Source: Thermococcus sp.
GTDB taxonomy: Archaea > Methanobacteriota_B > Thermococci > Thermococcales > Thermococcaceae
DNA length: 64,000 nt
Direction of reading: 5' to 3'
NCBI RefSeq assembly: GCF_027023865.1
Contig: NZ_JALVUC010000019.1
Coordinates: 170,486-234,485 of the forward strand
Shown: piece by piece, positions 37,391-45,798 of the stretch
Numbering within the stretch: position 1 is the stretch's first letter
Layout of the letters: each line of letters starts with the position of its first letter
Notes under the pieces: generated by a model
Seen by the model: only the letters and a program-made list of their open reading frames with translations
What the model was told of the DNA's origin: nothing
The model's database searches: none
Position numbers and translations under genes: made by a program

Positions 37391-37741
37391 ATGAGAGTGG
37401 CCATCCCCTCCGATGGGGGCTTTGAAGGAAGCGCGGTTCCGCTGGATAAGGCTCAGGGTATTGCAGTTGCCGAAGTTGGACCCGATGGAGTCAAAGAGAT
37501 ACGGGTTATAAAGCCCGGGAAGGACGTTGTCGAGGAACTGAGGAAAGAGAAAATAGAGGTTCTTATATCTCCGGAAATTTCCAAGGAGATGGCAGTAAAG
37601 CTCTCCAATTTCGGGATAAAAACATTCACGGGGTTTAGTGGAAGGGTTAGGGATGTTCTAGCAGGAACTATGAAAGGAATGCTCAAAGCCGGCTTGGACG
37701 TTATGAAATTGGGGAAGAACTTTATGAGGCGAAAACTATAA
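37391..37741 (+). CDS. NifX/NafY-fold (Fe-Mo cofactor biosynthesis family) protein
   Basis: A 116-residue protein starting MRVAIPSDGGFEGSAVPLDK. It has the RNase H-like fold of the dinitrogenase iron-molybdenum cofactor family. In non-nitrogen-fixers these proteins probably carry metal clusters. The basic C-terminus (LKLGKNFMRRKL-like, GKNFMRRKL) is unusual for the family. No nif genes are near. SD AAGGGTGATATT before ATG. It lies 35 bases upstream of the metallo-beta-lactamase gene, so they may be co-transcribed. Confidence 0.82.
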   Translation: MRVAIPSDGGFEGSAVPLDKAQGIAVAEVGPDGVKEIRVIKPGKDVVEELRKEKIEVLISPEISKEMAVKLSNFGIKTFTGFSGRVRDVLAGTMKGMLKAGLDVMKLGKNFMRRKL

Positions 37742-37776
37742 CTTCACCCTTCTCCTAAATCTTTTGGTGAAACCTC

Positions 37777-38607
37777 ATGCGAGTGACTATTCTCGTCGAG
37801 GATTATTCTGGCTACGAAAGCCCTTACTTGGCCCAGCACGGGGTGAGCTTTTTGATAGAGAAGAACGGCAGGAGGATACTCTTTGACACCAGCCAGAGCG
37901 CTGGACCGGTTCTTCACAATATGAATCTCAGGGGAATTGAACCTTCCAGCATAGACTACGTTTTCCTGAGCCATTGTCACTACGACCATACTGGTGGACT
38001 CCTTGAAGTTCTCAAGGCGATTGGAAAGCGCGTTCCTGTTGTGGCGCATCCCTTGATCTTCAGGAGACACTTCGTAACGAAGCCGTACCTCAGGGACGTT
38101 GGTATTCCCTTTAGAAAGGAGGAGATAGAAGAACTCGCGGAGCTTTATTTGACCGCAGAACCCGTTGAAATTGTTGAGGGACTCTACTCAACGGGGGAAA
38201 TAATGAACAGGGAGGACTTTGAAAGGGCCAGTATAGGCGTTTACACATTGAGAAATGGGAAAATAGTTGAGGATGAACTCCCCGATGATATGAGCCTCGT
38301 TGCAGAGACGCCAGAGGGTCTCGTGGTGGTAAGTGGTTGCTCTCACGCCGGAATAGTGGGCATAGTGAAGCATGCGGCCAGACTCACCGGTGAGAAAAGA
38401 ATTAGAGCTGTAATCGGTGGCTTCCATCTCATAGACGCAAGTGAGGAGAGGATAAGTAGAACAGTGGAGGAGTTCGAAAAGCTGGGAGTTGAAGAGGTTT
38501 ACACCGGCCACTGTACTGGATTAAGGGCCGAAGCCGCTTTCCTCGGGGCCTATGACAAGCGCTTTCACAAGCTCCACTCTGGGATGGTGATCGATTTTCA
38601 GGACTGA
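37777..38607 (+). CDS. Metallo-beta-lactamase-fold hydrolase
   Basis: A 276-residue protein with the HxHxDH motif as SHCHYDHTGGL, further ligands in GCSHAGIVG and VYTGHCTG, and the ILVEDYSG...FDTSQSAGPVL start. This pattern matches the archaeal group annotated as dihydropterin-phosphate synthase-like / MJ0301-type enzymes, which may act on phosphoester or pterin intermediates. The exact substrate is not deducible. SD GGTGAAACCTC before ATG. Ends 9 bases before corA with SD AGGTGATCAG between, so one operon 37391-39594 is plausible. Confidence 0.85.
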   Translation: MRVTILVEDYSGYESPYLAQHGVSFLIEKNGRRILFDTSQSAGPVLHNMNLRGIEPSSIDYVFLSHCHYDHTGGLLEVLKAIGKRVPVVAHPLIFRRHFVTKPYLRDVGIPFRKEEIEELAELYLTAEPVEIVEGLYSTGEIMNREDFERASIGVYTLRNGKIVEDELPDDMSLVAETPEGLVVVSGCSHAGIVGIVKHAARLTGEKRIRAVIGGFHLIDASEERISRTVEEFEKLGVEEVYTGHCTGLRAEAAFLGAYDKRFHKLHSGMVIDFQD

Positions 38608-38616
38608 GGTGATCAG

Positions 38617-39594
38617 ATGGGTGAGGAGTCAGAGAAGCCGCGGATAACGGTGATAGCCTACTCAAAGGAGAAGTTCATGAGCAGAAAGCTCTCCAGCATA
38701 GAGGAAGCCGTTGGGATAGAAGGGTACGACGTCGTCTGGGTGAACGTGGACACCGTTTCCATTATCCCCAAGCTTAAAGAGTTTCTTGGCATCCACGAGG
38801 TTCTCGTAAGGGACTTCAAGAGAACGGGAAGGCCGCGGGTGATGGTCTTTCCAGAGTACCTTTTCATCCTGCTCCATCAGATATACGAGAAAGACGGCGG
38901 GCTGAAGAGGGAACGCATAGGCCTTTTCTTAAAGGACAATCTCCTCATTACGATTCAGGAGATTCCGGGGGATGTCTTTGATCCAATAAGGGAGAGCATC
39001 CACGAGGGAGAGGGACTCTTCCGCGAGCGCGGTGCGGATTACCTCCTCTTCGAGCTCCTCGAGGCGATAGTTGAGAACTACGTGCCGATAATAGAGCGCA
39101 TAAGCTCCAAGATGGAGGAGCTTGAGGCGAGGATACTCTCAAAGGGCGACGAGAGCATCCTCCGTCGGGTACATGGAATAAGACAGGAAATACTCTTCAT
39201 GAGGAGGACGGTTTTCCCGCTTCCCGAAGCCTTCAGGAAGCTCGAGCTGGAGGGTAAGGGATTCTTCAAGGAAGGAACCCTTCCCTGTATCGATGAACTT
39301 CATGGTCATGTAATGGAAGTCCTTGAAATCCTTGAGGGACAGCGTGAGCTTGCCAACAGTCTCGTTGAGCTCTACTACCCCACGCTATCGATGAAGACCA
39401 ACGACATCATAAGAATCCTTACCGTCGTCTCGACGATTTTTATCCCCCTGACCTTTATAACCGGCCTTTACGGTATGAACTTCCGCTACATGCCCGAACT
39501 CTATTGGCGCTACAGCTACCCCGTGGTTTTGCTCGCAATGCTGGGAATAGCGGTTGGCATGCTGGCTTACTTCAAAAGAAAGGGGTGGATTTAA
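38617..39594 (+). CDS. corA: CorA-family divalent metal ion transporter
   Basis: A 325-residue protein. The long cytosolic N-terminal part (funnel and coiled helix, about 1-260) is followed by two membrane helices. The selectivity motif GMN is present in [17 protein letters not shown], at the end of the first helix. Imports Mg2+ (or Co2+/Ni2+) as a pentamer. SD AGGTGATCAG directly before ATG. Its last four bases overlap the convergent racemase. Confidence 0.95.
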   Translation: MGEESEKPRITVIAYSKEKFMSRKLSSIEEAVGIEGYDVVWVNVDTVSIIPKLKEFLGIHEVLVRDFKRTGRPRVMVFPEYLFILLHQIYEKDGGLKRERIGLFLKDNLLITIQEIPGDVFDPIRESIHEGEGLFRERGADYLLFELLEAIVENYVPIIERISSKMEELEARILSKGDESILRRVHGIRQEILFMRRTVFPLPEAFRKLELEGKGFFKEGTLPCIDELHGHVMEVLEILEGQRELANSLVELYYPTLSMKTNDIIRILTVVSTIFIPLTFITGLYGMNFRYMPELYWRYSYPVVLLAMLGIAVGMLAYFKRKGWI

Positions 39595-40289
39595 AGGTCC
39601 TCCAGGCCGAGGGCGACCCTCACCGCCTTCTCCGCTATCACATCCATGGGGTCTATCAGGGGGACGCTAAGGTCTTTCTGCCGCAGTGCTACGCTCACCT
39701 CGGTGCAGCCCGCTATTATCCCTTCGGAGCGCTTTTCCAGTTTTTTTGCAACTTCAAGGAGGAGCTTCCTCCCCATCTCGACCTTCCCTACCTTGACTCC
39801 CTGGTATATTGCCTCCATCACCTTCTGCTGATCCTTTTTGTTGGGCACCGCTATCTGAACGCCGTGTTTGAGGAGTGCCCTGTGGTAGACAAGCCCTTTA
39901 ATGGTCCCGTCCGTAGCAAGGAGGCCAACTTTCCTGAGGCCCCTTTCACGGACCACCTCGGCGGTCTCCTCTATCATGCTGACCAGGGGGATGCTTATCG
40001 CCCTTTGGATCGTCTCTGCGAAGAAGTGTGCGGTGTTGCAGGGCATTATGATGAAGTCAGCACCCCAGCTTTCGAGCTTCTTAGCACTGTCTATGAGCTC
40101 CGGCCTCGGATCTTCTCCGTTCTCGAGGATAAATGCGGTCCTGTCCGGTATCTTTGGGTTGTTGTAGATAATTATCCTCGGATGCTCCTGGTCACGCTTC
40201 GCTGGCGTCTTCTCGACTATCCTTCTAAACAATTCTGCCGTGGCCAGCGAACCCATGCCGCCGAGGATGCCTATAATGCGCTCGGTCAT
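39591..40289 (-). CDS. Aspartate/glutamate racemase family protein
   Basis: A 232-residue PLP-independent racemase. Both catalytic cysteines are in place: MPCNTAHFF (first) and [10 protein letters not shown] (second). The start [19 protein letters not shown] matches aspartate racemases of Pyrococcus. It likely interconverts L- and D-aspartate (inference from the complete Cys pair). GGTGTAAGAG precedes ATG. Compare the homologue at 56303, which lacks the first Cys. Confidence 0.92.
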   Translation of the reverse strand: MTERIIGILGGMGSLATAELFRRIVEKTPAKRDQEHPRIIIYNNPKIPDRTAFILENGEDPRPELIDSAKKLESWGADFIIMPCNTAHFFAETIQRAISIPLVSMIEETAEVVRERGLRKVGLLATDGTIKGLVYHRALLKHGVQIAVPNKKDQQKVMEAIYQGVKVGKVEMGRKLLLEVAKKLEKRSEGIIAGCTEVSVALRQKDLSVPLIDPMDVIAEKAVRVALGLEDL

Positions 40290-40353
40290 CTCTTACACCA
40301 GGTGGAATGTTGATGGAAAACCTTTTTAAGCTTCCGATCATGGCAGATATCAT

Positions 40354-40372
40354 CATGTCTTAAAACGACATG
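40354..40372. promoter_or_regulatory. Inverted repeat at the oleate hydratase promoter
   Basis: CATGTC and GACATG flank TTAAAAC. A TATA-like CCTTTTTAAG lies about 30 bases upstream (40320-40329), so this dyad covers the expected transcription start. That is a classic repressor position. The TTAAAA spacer might itself be read as a second TATA element. Confidence 0.55.
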
Positions 40373-40386
40373 TTAGGGTGAGGAAT

Positions 40387-42060
40387 ATGCTGAACTACAA
40401 GCGCGTAACCCCTAGGAGAATACATGACATAAAGGACAGAAAAGCCTACATGGTAGGTGGTGGTATAGCTTCCTTAGCGGCGGCGGTTTTTCTTATAAGG
40501 GATGCCAAAATGCCCGGCGAGAATATCTACATAATCGAGAAGACCCCGGTCAACGGCGGTTGCCTCGACGGCTCCGGCGACCCCGAGAACGGCTACCTGC
40601 TCAGGGGCGGCAGGATGTTCGAGGAGCACTACGAGGTAACATGGGGCCTCCTCGGGAGCATCCCATCGTTCGATGACCCGGAGAGGACAATCCTCGATGA
40701 AGTCGTCGAGTTCAACAGGGAGTACGTTGGCTCCTCCAAGTGTCGCCTCGTTGGAACTCCCGGAAAGAAGGTGGACTTCAGCAGGTACGAGCTAACCCTC
40801 AGGCACCTCAACGAGATCAACGAGCTTATTATGACACCCGAGGAGAAGCTCGGCGGAGTAACAATAGAGCAGTGGTTCTCAAAGGACTTCTTCGAGACCA
40901 ACTTCTGGTACTTCTGGGCCACGATGTTCGCCTTCCAGCCCTGGCACAGCGTGGCTGAGATGAGGCGCTACATGCTTCGCTTCATGCACCTCGTTCCCGG
41001 TCTCAACAGGATAGAGGGGGTCAAGAGGACTCCATACAACCAGTACGACTCGATAATCCTGCCGGTGCAGAAGTGGCTCAATGAGAGGGGAGTCAACTTC
41101 ATAATGGGCACGAAGGTCGTTGATGTCGGGATAACCGAAAGGGACGGCAAGAAGTACATCACTAGGCTTTACACGGAGGGCCAGAACGGTGATGATACAA
41201 TAGAGGTCGGCGAAAAAGATCTGGTCTTCATAACCCTCGGCTCGATGGTTGACAACTCCACCTACGGCGACCTCGACCATCCGCCGGTTCTCAACAGGGG
41301 TGAGGGTGATAGCTGGAGGCTCTGGAGGAAGCTCGTCGAGAATGACCCGTCCCTTGGAAACCCCGACGTCTTCGCTGGCGACGTAGACAAGACCAAGTGG
41401 GAGTCCTTCACGGTGACCTTTAGAGGGGACGAGTTCTTCAGGATGCTCGAGGAGTTCACTGGCAACAGAACCGGGACCGGCGGCCTCGTCACCTTTAGGG
41501 ACTCCTCCTGGCTGATGTCCATCGTGGCCTTCAGGCAACCGCACTTCAGGAACCAGCCAGAGGATGTAACCGTGCTCTGGGGCTATGGTCTCTTCGTCGA
41601 TAGAGAAGGTGACTACATCAGGAAGCCGATGAGCCAGGCAACGGGAAGGGAGATATTCCTCGAACTGCTCTACCACCTCGGCTGGCTTGACAAGAAGGAC
41701 GAACTTATGGATAGTGTCATAAACGTCCGCACCGCCATGATGCCCTACATCACCGCCCACTTCATGCCCAGGAAGCCCGGCGACAGGCCGCCCGTCCTCC
41801 CCGAGAACTACGCTAACCTTGCCTTAATGGGCCAGTACGTCGAGGTTCCAGGGGAGTGTGTTTTCACCGTTGAATATTCGGTCAAGTCCGCCATGATGGG
41901 AGTCTACGGCCTCCTTGACCTCGGCAGGGAGGTTCCACCGGCCCACACCCCCTACCAAGAGGTTCCTGTTCTCCTGAAGGCCGTCGAGACGCTCGTCGAC
42001 GACGACAAGAAGGAGCTGTTTAAGTACACCATGGAGCTCTACTTGGCAGGGAGGCTGTGA
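40387..42060 (+). CDS. ohyA: Oleate hydratase family FAD protein (myosin-cross-reactive-antigen-like)
   Basis: About 557 residues over the full length of the family. The FAD fold begins AYMVGGGIASLAAAVFLIRD; then come NGGCLDGSGDPENGYLLRGG and GRMFEEHYEVTWGLL, both strong family signatures. The middle has WFSKDFFETNFWYFWATMF and the C-terminal third has VPGECVFTVEYSVKSAMMG. The family adds water to cis double bonds of fatty acids. Archaeal membranes use isoprenoid ethers, so the natural substrate here is unclear. ATG 40387 follows AGGGTGAGG; GTG 40378 overlaps that SD. G+C and codon use resemble neighbours, so any transfer is old. Confidence 0.93.
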   Translation: MLNYKRVTPRRIHDIKDRKAYMVGGGIASLAAAVFLIRDAKMPGENIYIIEKTPVNGGCLDGSGDPENGYLLRGGRMFEEHYEVTWGLLGSIPSFDDPERTILDEVVEFNREYVGSSKCRLVGTPGKKVDFSRYELTLRHLNEINELIMTPEEKLGGVTIEQWFSKDFFETNFWYFWATMFAFQPWHSVAEMRRYMLRFMHLVPGLNRIEGVKRTPYNQYDSIILPVQKWLNERGVNFIMGTKVVDVGITERDGKKYITRLYTEGQNGDDTIEVGEKDLVFITLGSMVDNSTYGDLDHPPVLNRGEGDSWRLWRKLVENDPSLGNPDVFAGDVDKTKWESFTVTFRGDEFFRMLEEFTGNRTGTGGLVTFRDSSWLMSIVAFRQPHFRNQPEDVTVLWGYGLFVDREGDYIRKPMSQATGREIFLELLYHLGWLDKKDELMDSVINVRTAMMPYITAHFMPRKPGDRPPVLPENYANLALMGQYVEVPGECVFTVEYSVKSAMMGVYGLLDLGREVPPAHTPYQEVPVLLKAVETLVDDDKKELFKYTMELYLAGRL

Positions 42061-42135
42061 GTTCCTTTTTTCTCCTTCCCTTTGGTTCTTCGTCGGTTTG
42101 TCGCAAAATCGATAAATGCGTATCCCTAGAAATGG

Positions 42136-42480
42136 TCACTCGTCCAGCCACACTGAATCGTCGCCGTAATAGTTCAGCTTCACCACGAAGAGCCTGAACG
42201 GCTTGTCCTTCTCATTGACAACCCAATGAACCGTCTTTGGCTTGATGAGGAAGATATCGCCGGGCTTTGCCGTGTACTCCCTCTCGCCTATCCCGAGCCC
42301 TGCCTCACCGTCCATGATGTAAAACAGCTCGTATTGTCTCTCGTGATAGTGCCTCCTAACCGTCTGCCCTGGCTTGACTTCGACTATCTGAGCGTACGAG
42401 CCTTCGGGCAGTTCGCCCTCGAAGAGCGGGAGCTTTCGGTAAGTGCCCCGGTCGATGAGGTTCTTGATTCCGGCTTCCAT
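42136..42480 (-). CDS. Cupin-domain protein
   Basis: A 114-residue single cupin. The two cupin motifs are HYHERQYELFYIMDGEAGLG (motif 1, with the His-x-His...Glu metal ligands) and PGDIFLIKPKTVHWVVN (motif 2, His). Resembles small mannose-6-phosphate-isomerase-like cupins. Substrate unknown. ATG 42480 follows AAAGGAGAAAAT; the in-frame extension upstream overlaps the next gene. It lies 34 bases downstream of the small membrane protein gene at 42515. Confidence 0.88.
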   Translation of the reverse strand: MEAGIKNLIDRGTYRKLPLFEGELPEGSYAQIVEVKPGQTVRRHYHERQYELFYIMDGEAGLGIGEREYTAKPGDIFLIKPKTVHWVVNEKDKPFRLFVVKLNYYGDDSVWLDE

Positions 42481-42514
42481 ATTTTCTCCTTTGGCTGAGA
42501 GAATAAAAAGGTTC

Positions 42515-42745
42515 CTAAGCCTGTTGTTTGAGCTGGAGAACATCAAGGAATGCAACGAAGAGGCCTGGAAGAATTATTGCCCAGGGGCTGATGTTCCAGC
42601 CGAAGGCTATCAGGAGCAGTCCGAGGAGGATATACGTTGTGATGGCTGTCAGCCCTGCTTTGGGAGTGTCCATACGTTTTCTAAGGTATAAATAGAGGAT
42701 GAGGGGTATTCCAAGGGCTATGGCCATTCCAATCCACGCGTTCAT
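42515..42745 (-). CDS. Small membrane protein, unknown
   Basis: A 76-residue protein with two to three hydrophobic helices (AWIGMAIALGIPLILYLYL, TTYILLGLLLIAFGW, WAIILPGLFVAFLDVLQL). ATG 42745 is preceded by AAGGTGATAAAG, a strong SD; a longer start would remove it. Same direction as the membrane genes at 42810 and 43246 and the cysteine-rich secreted gene at 43534, with a 64-base gap, so it may be the end of that operon. Family not recognised. Confidence 0.7.
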   Translation of the reverse strand: MNAWIGMAIALGIPLILYLYLRKRMDTPKAGLTAITTYILLGLLLIAFGWNISPWAIILPGLFVAFLDVLQLKQQA

Positions 42746-42809
42746 CTTTATCACCTTCACGGGCCTGATCCACATCTTCAGAGATTACAAAGGGAAAATC
42801 ATCGAGCTT

Positions 42810-43187
42810 TCACAGCGTTTTCATTTTGTTTTTGTATTCCCGTGGGACAAATATAAGAAAGACCGTCGTAAAGGCTCCTCCAATTCCCGCAAGCAGAAAG
42901 CTCTCCCACGCAGGGAACACCAGTGCCTTTGCAAAAGCCGCCATGCTGAACTCCCAGAGCGTTCCAAGAAGCACTCCAGCGGTAATAGAGTGCCTGGAGT
43001 TCCTTGCAAACCGAACCAGGGCAACCGGAATCCAGTAAATCAGCACTGCAACGGTAAAAGCCATTGCCGCGGCAACTTGGAAAGTGTAGATGTCCTTTAG
43101 ATAAATAAAGTATCCCGCTAAGAGGAACGCCAAAACCAGTGAATGGAATTTTAGAGTGTTCACGTCTCCATTACCGATCATCTTCAT
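42810..43187 (-). CDS. Four-helix membrane protein, unknown
   Basis: A 125-residue protein. Four hydrophobic helices: FHSLVLAFLLAGYFIYL, FQVAAAMAFTVAVLIYWIPV, SITAGVLLGTLWEFSMAAF and FLLAGIGGAFTTVFLIFV. A basic tail (REYKNKMKTL) suggests the C-terminus is cytosolic. No clear SD precedes ATG 43187; ATG 43181 is an alternative. It lies 58 bases after the 91-residue membrane gene. Candidate self-protection or accessory protein of the cysteine-rich precursor at 43534, by position only. Confidence 0.7.
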   Translation of the reverse strand: MKMIGNGDVNTLKFHSLVLAFLLAGYFIYLKDIYTFQVAAAMAFTVAVLIYWIPVALVRFARNSRHSITAGVLLGTLWEFSMAAFAKALVFPAWESFLLAGIGGAFTTVFLIFVPREYKNKMKTL

Positions 43188-43245
43188 GTTATCCGCATCC
43201 TTTGGGGGCTTGAGACCCCTTTCTAAAGACAGTTATGAGTGTCTC

Positions 43246-43521
43246 TTATAGGGCTTTCCGCTTTACCTTACTCTTTAGATACCCTGCCCAAACAAGTTCG
43301 GCAGTCATTATTAAAAGAGCCGCTAGCATACCAACTTTGGCATACTCCCAAGCTAAGAACCCAGTTCCGGACAGGAGCAGTGTTACCGCTATAAAGACTA
43401 TAGCACCCGTTATCTTTGCCCCTATGTGTCCCCTTCTGGGTTTTTCGTATAAGTACACAAGCCAAAAAAGCAGAATCGAAAAAACGGCAGACAAGAAGTT
43501 TTTGATAAAGCTTTCGTTCAT
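43246..43521 (-). CDS. Small three-helix membrane protein
   Basis: A 91-residue protein with hydrophobic helices FLSAVFSILLFWLVYLY, ITGAIVFIAVTLLLSGTGFL and VGMLAALLIMTAELVWAGYL, then a basic tail. GGAGGTGAAAAA is a very strong SD for ATG 43521. It starts 12 bases after the stop of the secreted cysteine-rich gene. Such tight coupling to a small secreted peptide resembles bacteriocin-immunity arrangements; that role is inference. Confidence 0.78.
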   Translation of the reverse strand: MNESFIKNFLSAVFSILLFWLVYLYEKPRRGHIGAKITGAIVFIAVTLLLSGTGFLAWEYAKVGMLAALLIMTAELVWAGYLKSKVKRKAL

Positions 43522-43533
43522 TTTTTCACCTCC

Positions 43534-44208
43534 TCAGGGCCCTGGAGTCCAGCCTTGACAGTACGATCCCCACTGATAGCATGATTCGTAGATACAGAAC
43601 GCACACCAAGTAGCAATGCATACAATGTTATCCCCGCATATCCCACAACATTCAGCGGCTTTGATGATGTCAAACTTACAACAATACCAATGACATTGAC
43701 CCAGAAATCCACAGTCAGAGTTACTCTGACATTCTTGACTACATGAGTTGGAGTCTAGTTTCTTTAATTTCCCATTGAGGTATACAGCATTGGCCTTAGC
43801 GATATTTCCTGTAATAGCATACTCCACCCCAAAAATTTTCACTCCCTGCACTGGTTTTGAGAATTCGTAGAGTGCTATCACGTGTTTCTTGTCCTTCAGG
43901 GGAATTCCCATGGCGAGCATGGTCACTTTCTCACCATTGTACTCAATCGTGTGCTTGACAACCTTAACGTGAGAGTAGTCAACGTCCCAGGGTTTTGCCA
44001 GCTTCCAGAAGTCTCTCGTTGTGACCAGCTTGAAAAACACGTGGACTTCAGACCAGTTCTCTTGAACCTTGCTCACTGGTTTCGTAACTGCAAACGGGTT
44101 TACGCAGCCCTTAACCTCAGGGTACTTGGGATAGCTTACCACGTAGGCACCGTACGCTCCAATGAGAAGCAAGACCACAAGTATGGCCAGTAACGCACGC
44201 CTCCTCAT
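43534..44208 (-). CDS. Secreted cysteine-rich protein, possible peptide antibiotic precursor
   Basis: 224 residues. A signal sequence (RALLAILVVLLLIGAYGAYV) is followed by a ~120-residue domain (36-155) with one Cys at 35 just before it. A C-terminal block of 69 residues holds 14 cysteines at 156, 160, 166, 172, 176, 177, 187, 188, 191, 197, 202, 205, 210 and 217. The block contains hydrophobic stretches (CGDNIVCIATWCAFCIYESC) and ends GWTPGP. Precursors of halocin-C8 type also release a Cys-rich hydrophobic C-terminal peptide, but I see no clear sequence homology. ATG 44208 is set by the shared leader. Two membrane-protein genes follow in the operon, and a tldD-tldE pair diverges. Confidence 0.8.
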   Translation of the reverse strand: MRRRALLAILVVLLLIGAYGAYVVSYPKYPEVKGCVNPFAVTKPVSKVQENWSEVHVFFKLVTTRDFWKLAKPWDVDYSHVKVVKHTIEYNGEKVTMLAMGIPLKDKKHVIALYEFSKPVQGVKIFGVEYAITGNIAKANAVYLNGKLKKLDSNSCSQECQSNSDCGFLGQCHWYCCKFDIIKAAECCGICGDNIVCIATWCAFCIYESCYQWGSYCQGWTPGP

Positions 44209-44269
44209 CGACCCCCCCAATGGGTTTTGCATTATGGTGTCTCCGTTCATAGTATATAACACTTTCGCT
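44209..44269 (-). promoter_or_regulatory. Promoter and C/G-block leader, copy 3
   Basis: Minus strand: AGCGAAAGTGTTATATACTA (44250-44269) with the TATA box, then a leader that ends ACCCATTGGGGGGGTCG directly before ATG 44208. Differs from copy 1 at only a few positions over both blocks. Confidence 0.7.
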
Positions 44270-44420
44270 TGAAAGATGAAGAGATTGGCTGATTTTAACC
44301 TCTTGACTACTGAAGTATGTAACATCTGGGTTTTCTCATTTCGACCCCCATCGAAGCACTCAAAAGACTTTTATAGGTCTCCTCCGAGTCTTCAACGAAC
44401 ATACGTAAACGGTGGTGACC

Positions 44421-45788
44421 ATGGAAGCACTTGAGAAGGCCCTTCGGTGGGCGGATGAGAACCTGAAGGCTGACTACATAGAGCTTCGCTACGAGGACCT
44501 GAAGAAAACCACTTTGGGCCTCAAGGACGGCGTCTTCACGAGCTTTACCGGGAAGCTCCACAGGGGGGTCGCGATAAGGGTTTTAGCGGATGGTGCATGG
44601 GGCTTCGCCTCGACGAGCGATCTTTCAAACCTCGAGGAGAAGATCGAGGAAGCATACAAGCTGGCCAGGGCCGCGGCGGAAACCAAGAAGGAGAAGATAG
44701 AGCTGGCGGAGATAAAGCCCGTTGAGGACTTTGTTAAGAGCAAAATGCGCGTTAAGCCGGGGGAAGTTGACATCGAGGAGAAAGTGAACCACCTGCGGGA
44801 GCTTGAGAATCTCCTCAAGGAGGACAAAGCGGTCAAGAGCGTCCAGATACGCTACGAGGACGGCGGCGGCAGAAAGCTCCTCCTCACCAACGAGGGAACG
44901 AGGATAGAGTGGGACTACAACTACCTCTACCAAGGGGCCTACGTTACCGGGAAAGCCGACGGGAAGCTCGCGATGGCGAGGGACAGCATTGGCTCTGTTG
45001 ACTACGGCTGGGAGCTTATGATGGAGAGGGAGCCAAACGAGAAAGTCAAGGAGAGACTCCTGAGAAAGATGCAGGGCCAGCTCAAGGGTGTCGCCCCGAA
45101 GCGCGGTGAGTTCCCGATTGTGGCCGGCCCGATTGTCGTCGGCATTATCGCTCATGAGGCCCTTGGCCACCTCGCCGAGGCGGATCTAACCATAAACTCG
45201 CCCTTTAAGGACCTCATCGGCAAGCAGATTGCCCCGGAGTACGTAACAATGAGCGAGCGCTACGTCGACGGCGGCTTTGGGAACGACCGCTATGATGATG
45301 AGGGCGTTCCGGTCAGGGACATTCACATAATCGAGAACGGAACCCTCAAGCGGATCATGCTCAACCGTGAGTATGCGGCAAAGTGGGGTATGGAACCGAA
45401 CGGCCACGCGAGAGCCGAGAGTTACCGCTACCCGCCGATAATCAGGATGAGGAACACGGTCTTCGAGCCGGGAGACCACTCCTTTGAAGAACTCATTGAA
45501 GACATTAAGTTCGGCTACTACGTCGTCGACTTCCGCGGCGGCCAGGCCCAGCTCAACAGCGCCTTCCAGGTCGGGGTCCAGGAGGGCTACGTCATCAGGA
45601 ACGGCGAGATAGCGGAACCTATAAGGGACACGTCCATTACAGGTGTCGCCATTGAAGCTTTAAAGAAGATTTCAGGGGTTGGCAAGGACTTCGGAATTGA
45701 GGTCGGCTTCTGTGGAAAGGGTCAGACGGCCTTCGTCAGCTCCGGCGGCCCGCACATGAAGTTTGACGGTGGAATACTGATCGGGTGA
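44421..45788 (+). CDS. tldD: TldD-type metallopeptidase subunit (pair 1)
   Basis: About 455 residues. The zinc motif HEALGHLAEAD gives HExxxH, as in TldD. An N-terminal region (1-~200) forms the dimer interface and the C-terminal barrel ends KGQTAFVSSGGPHMKFDGG. TldD works with TldE to trim peptides inside a closed chamber; in bacteria the pair matures microcins and clears CcdA. A TATA box (CTTTTATAGG, about 44368) and GGTGGTGACC before ATG 44421 support this start. It is transcribed away from the cysteine-rich precursor gene. Confidence 0.93.
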   Translation: MEALEKALRWADENLKADYIELRYEDLKKTTLGLKDGVFTSFTGKLHRGVAIRVLADGAWGFASTSDLSNLEEKIEEAYKLARAAAETKKEKIELAEIKPVEDFVKSKMRVKPGEVDIEEKVNHLRELENLLKEDKAVKSVQIRYEDGGGRKLLLTNEGTRIEWDYNYLYQGAYVTGKADGKLAMARDSIGSVDYGWELMMEREPNEKVKERLLRKMQGQLKGVAPKRGEFPIVAGPIVVGIIAHEALGHLAEADLTINSPFKDLIGKQIAPEYVTMSERYVDGGFGNDRYDDEGVPVRDIHIIENGTLKRIMLNREYAAKWGMEPNGHARAESYRYPPIIRMRNTVFEPGDHSFEELIEDIKFGYYVVDFRGGQAQLNSAFQVGVQEGYVIRNGEIAEPIRDTSITGVAIEALKKISGVGKDFGIEVGFCGKGQTAFVSSGGPHMKFDGGILIG

Positions 45789-45798
45789 GGTGGTGAAG

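Noticed and set aside
37391-37741. Nitrogen-fixation gene
   Set aside because: The fold is shared with NifX/NafY, but no nitrogenase or NifB genes are nearby; such proteins are widespread outside diazotrophs.
39504-40313. Long plus-strand frame opposite the racemase
   Set aside because: It is antisense to a racemase with both catalytic Cys motifs and overlaps the end of corA.
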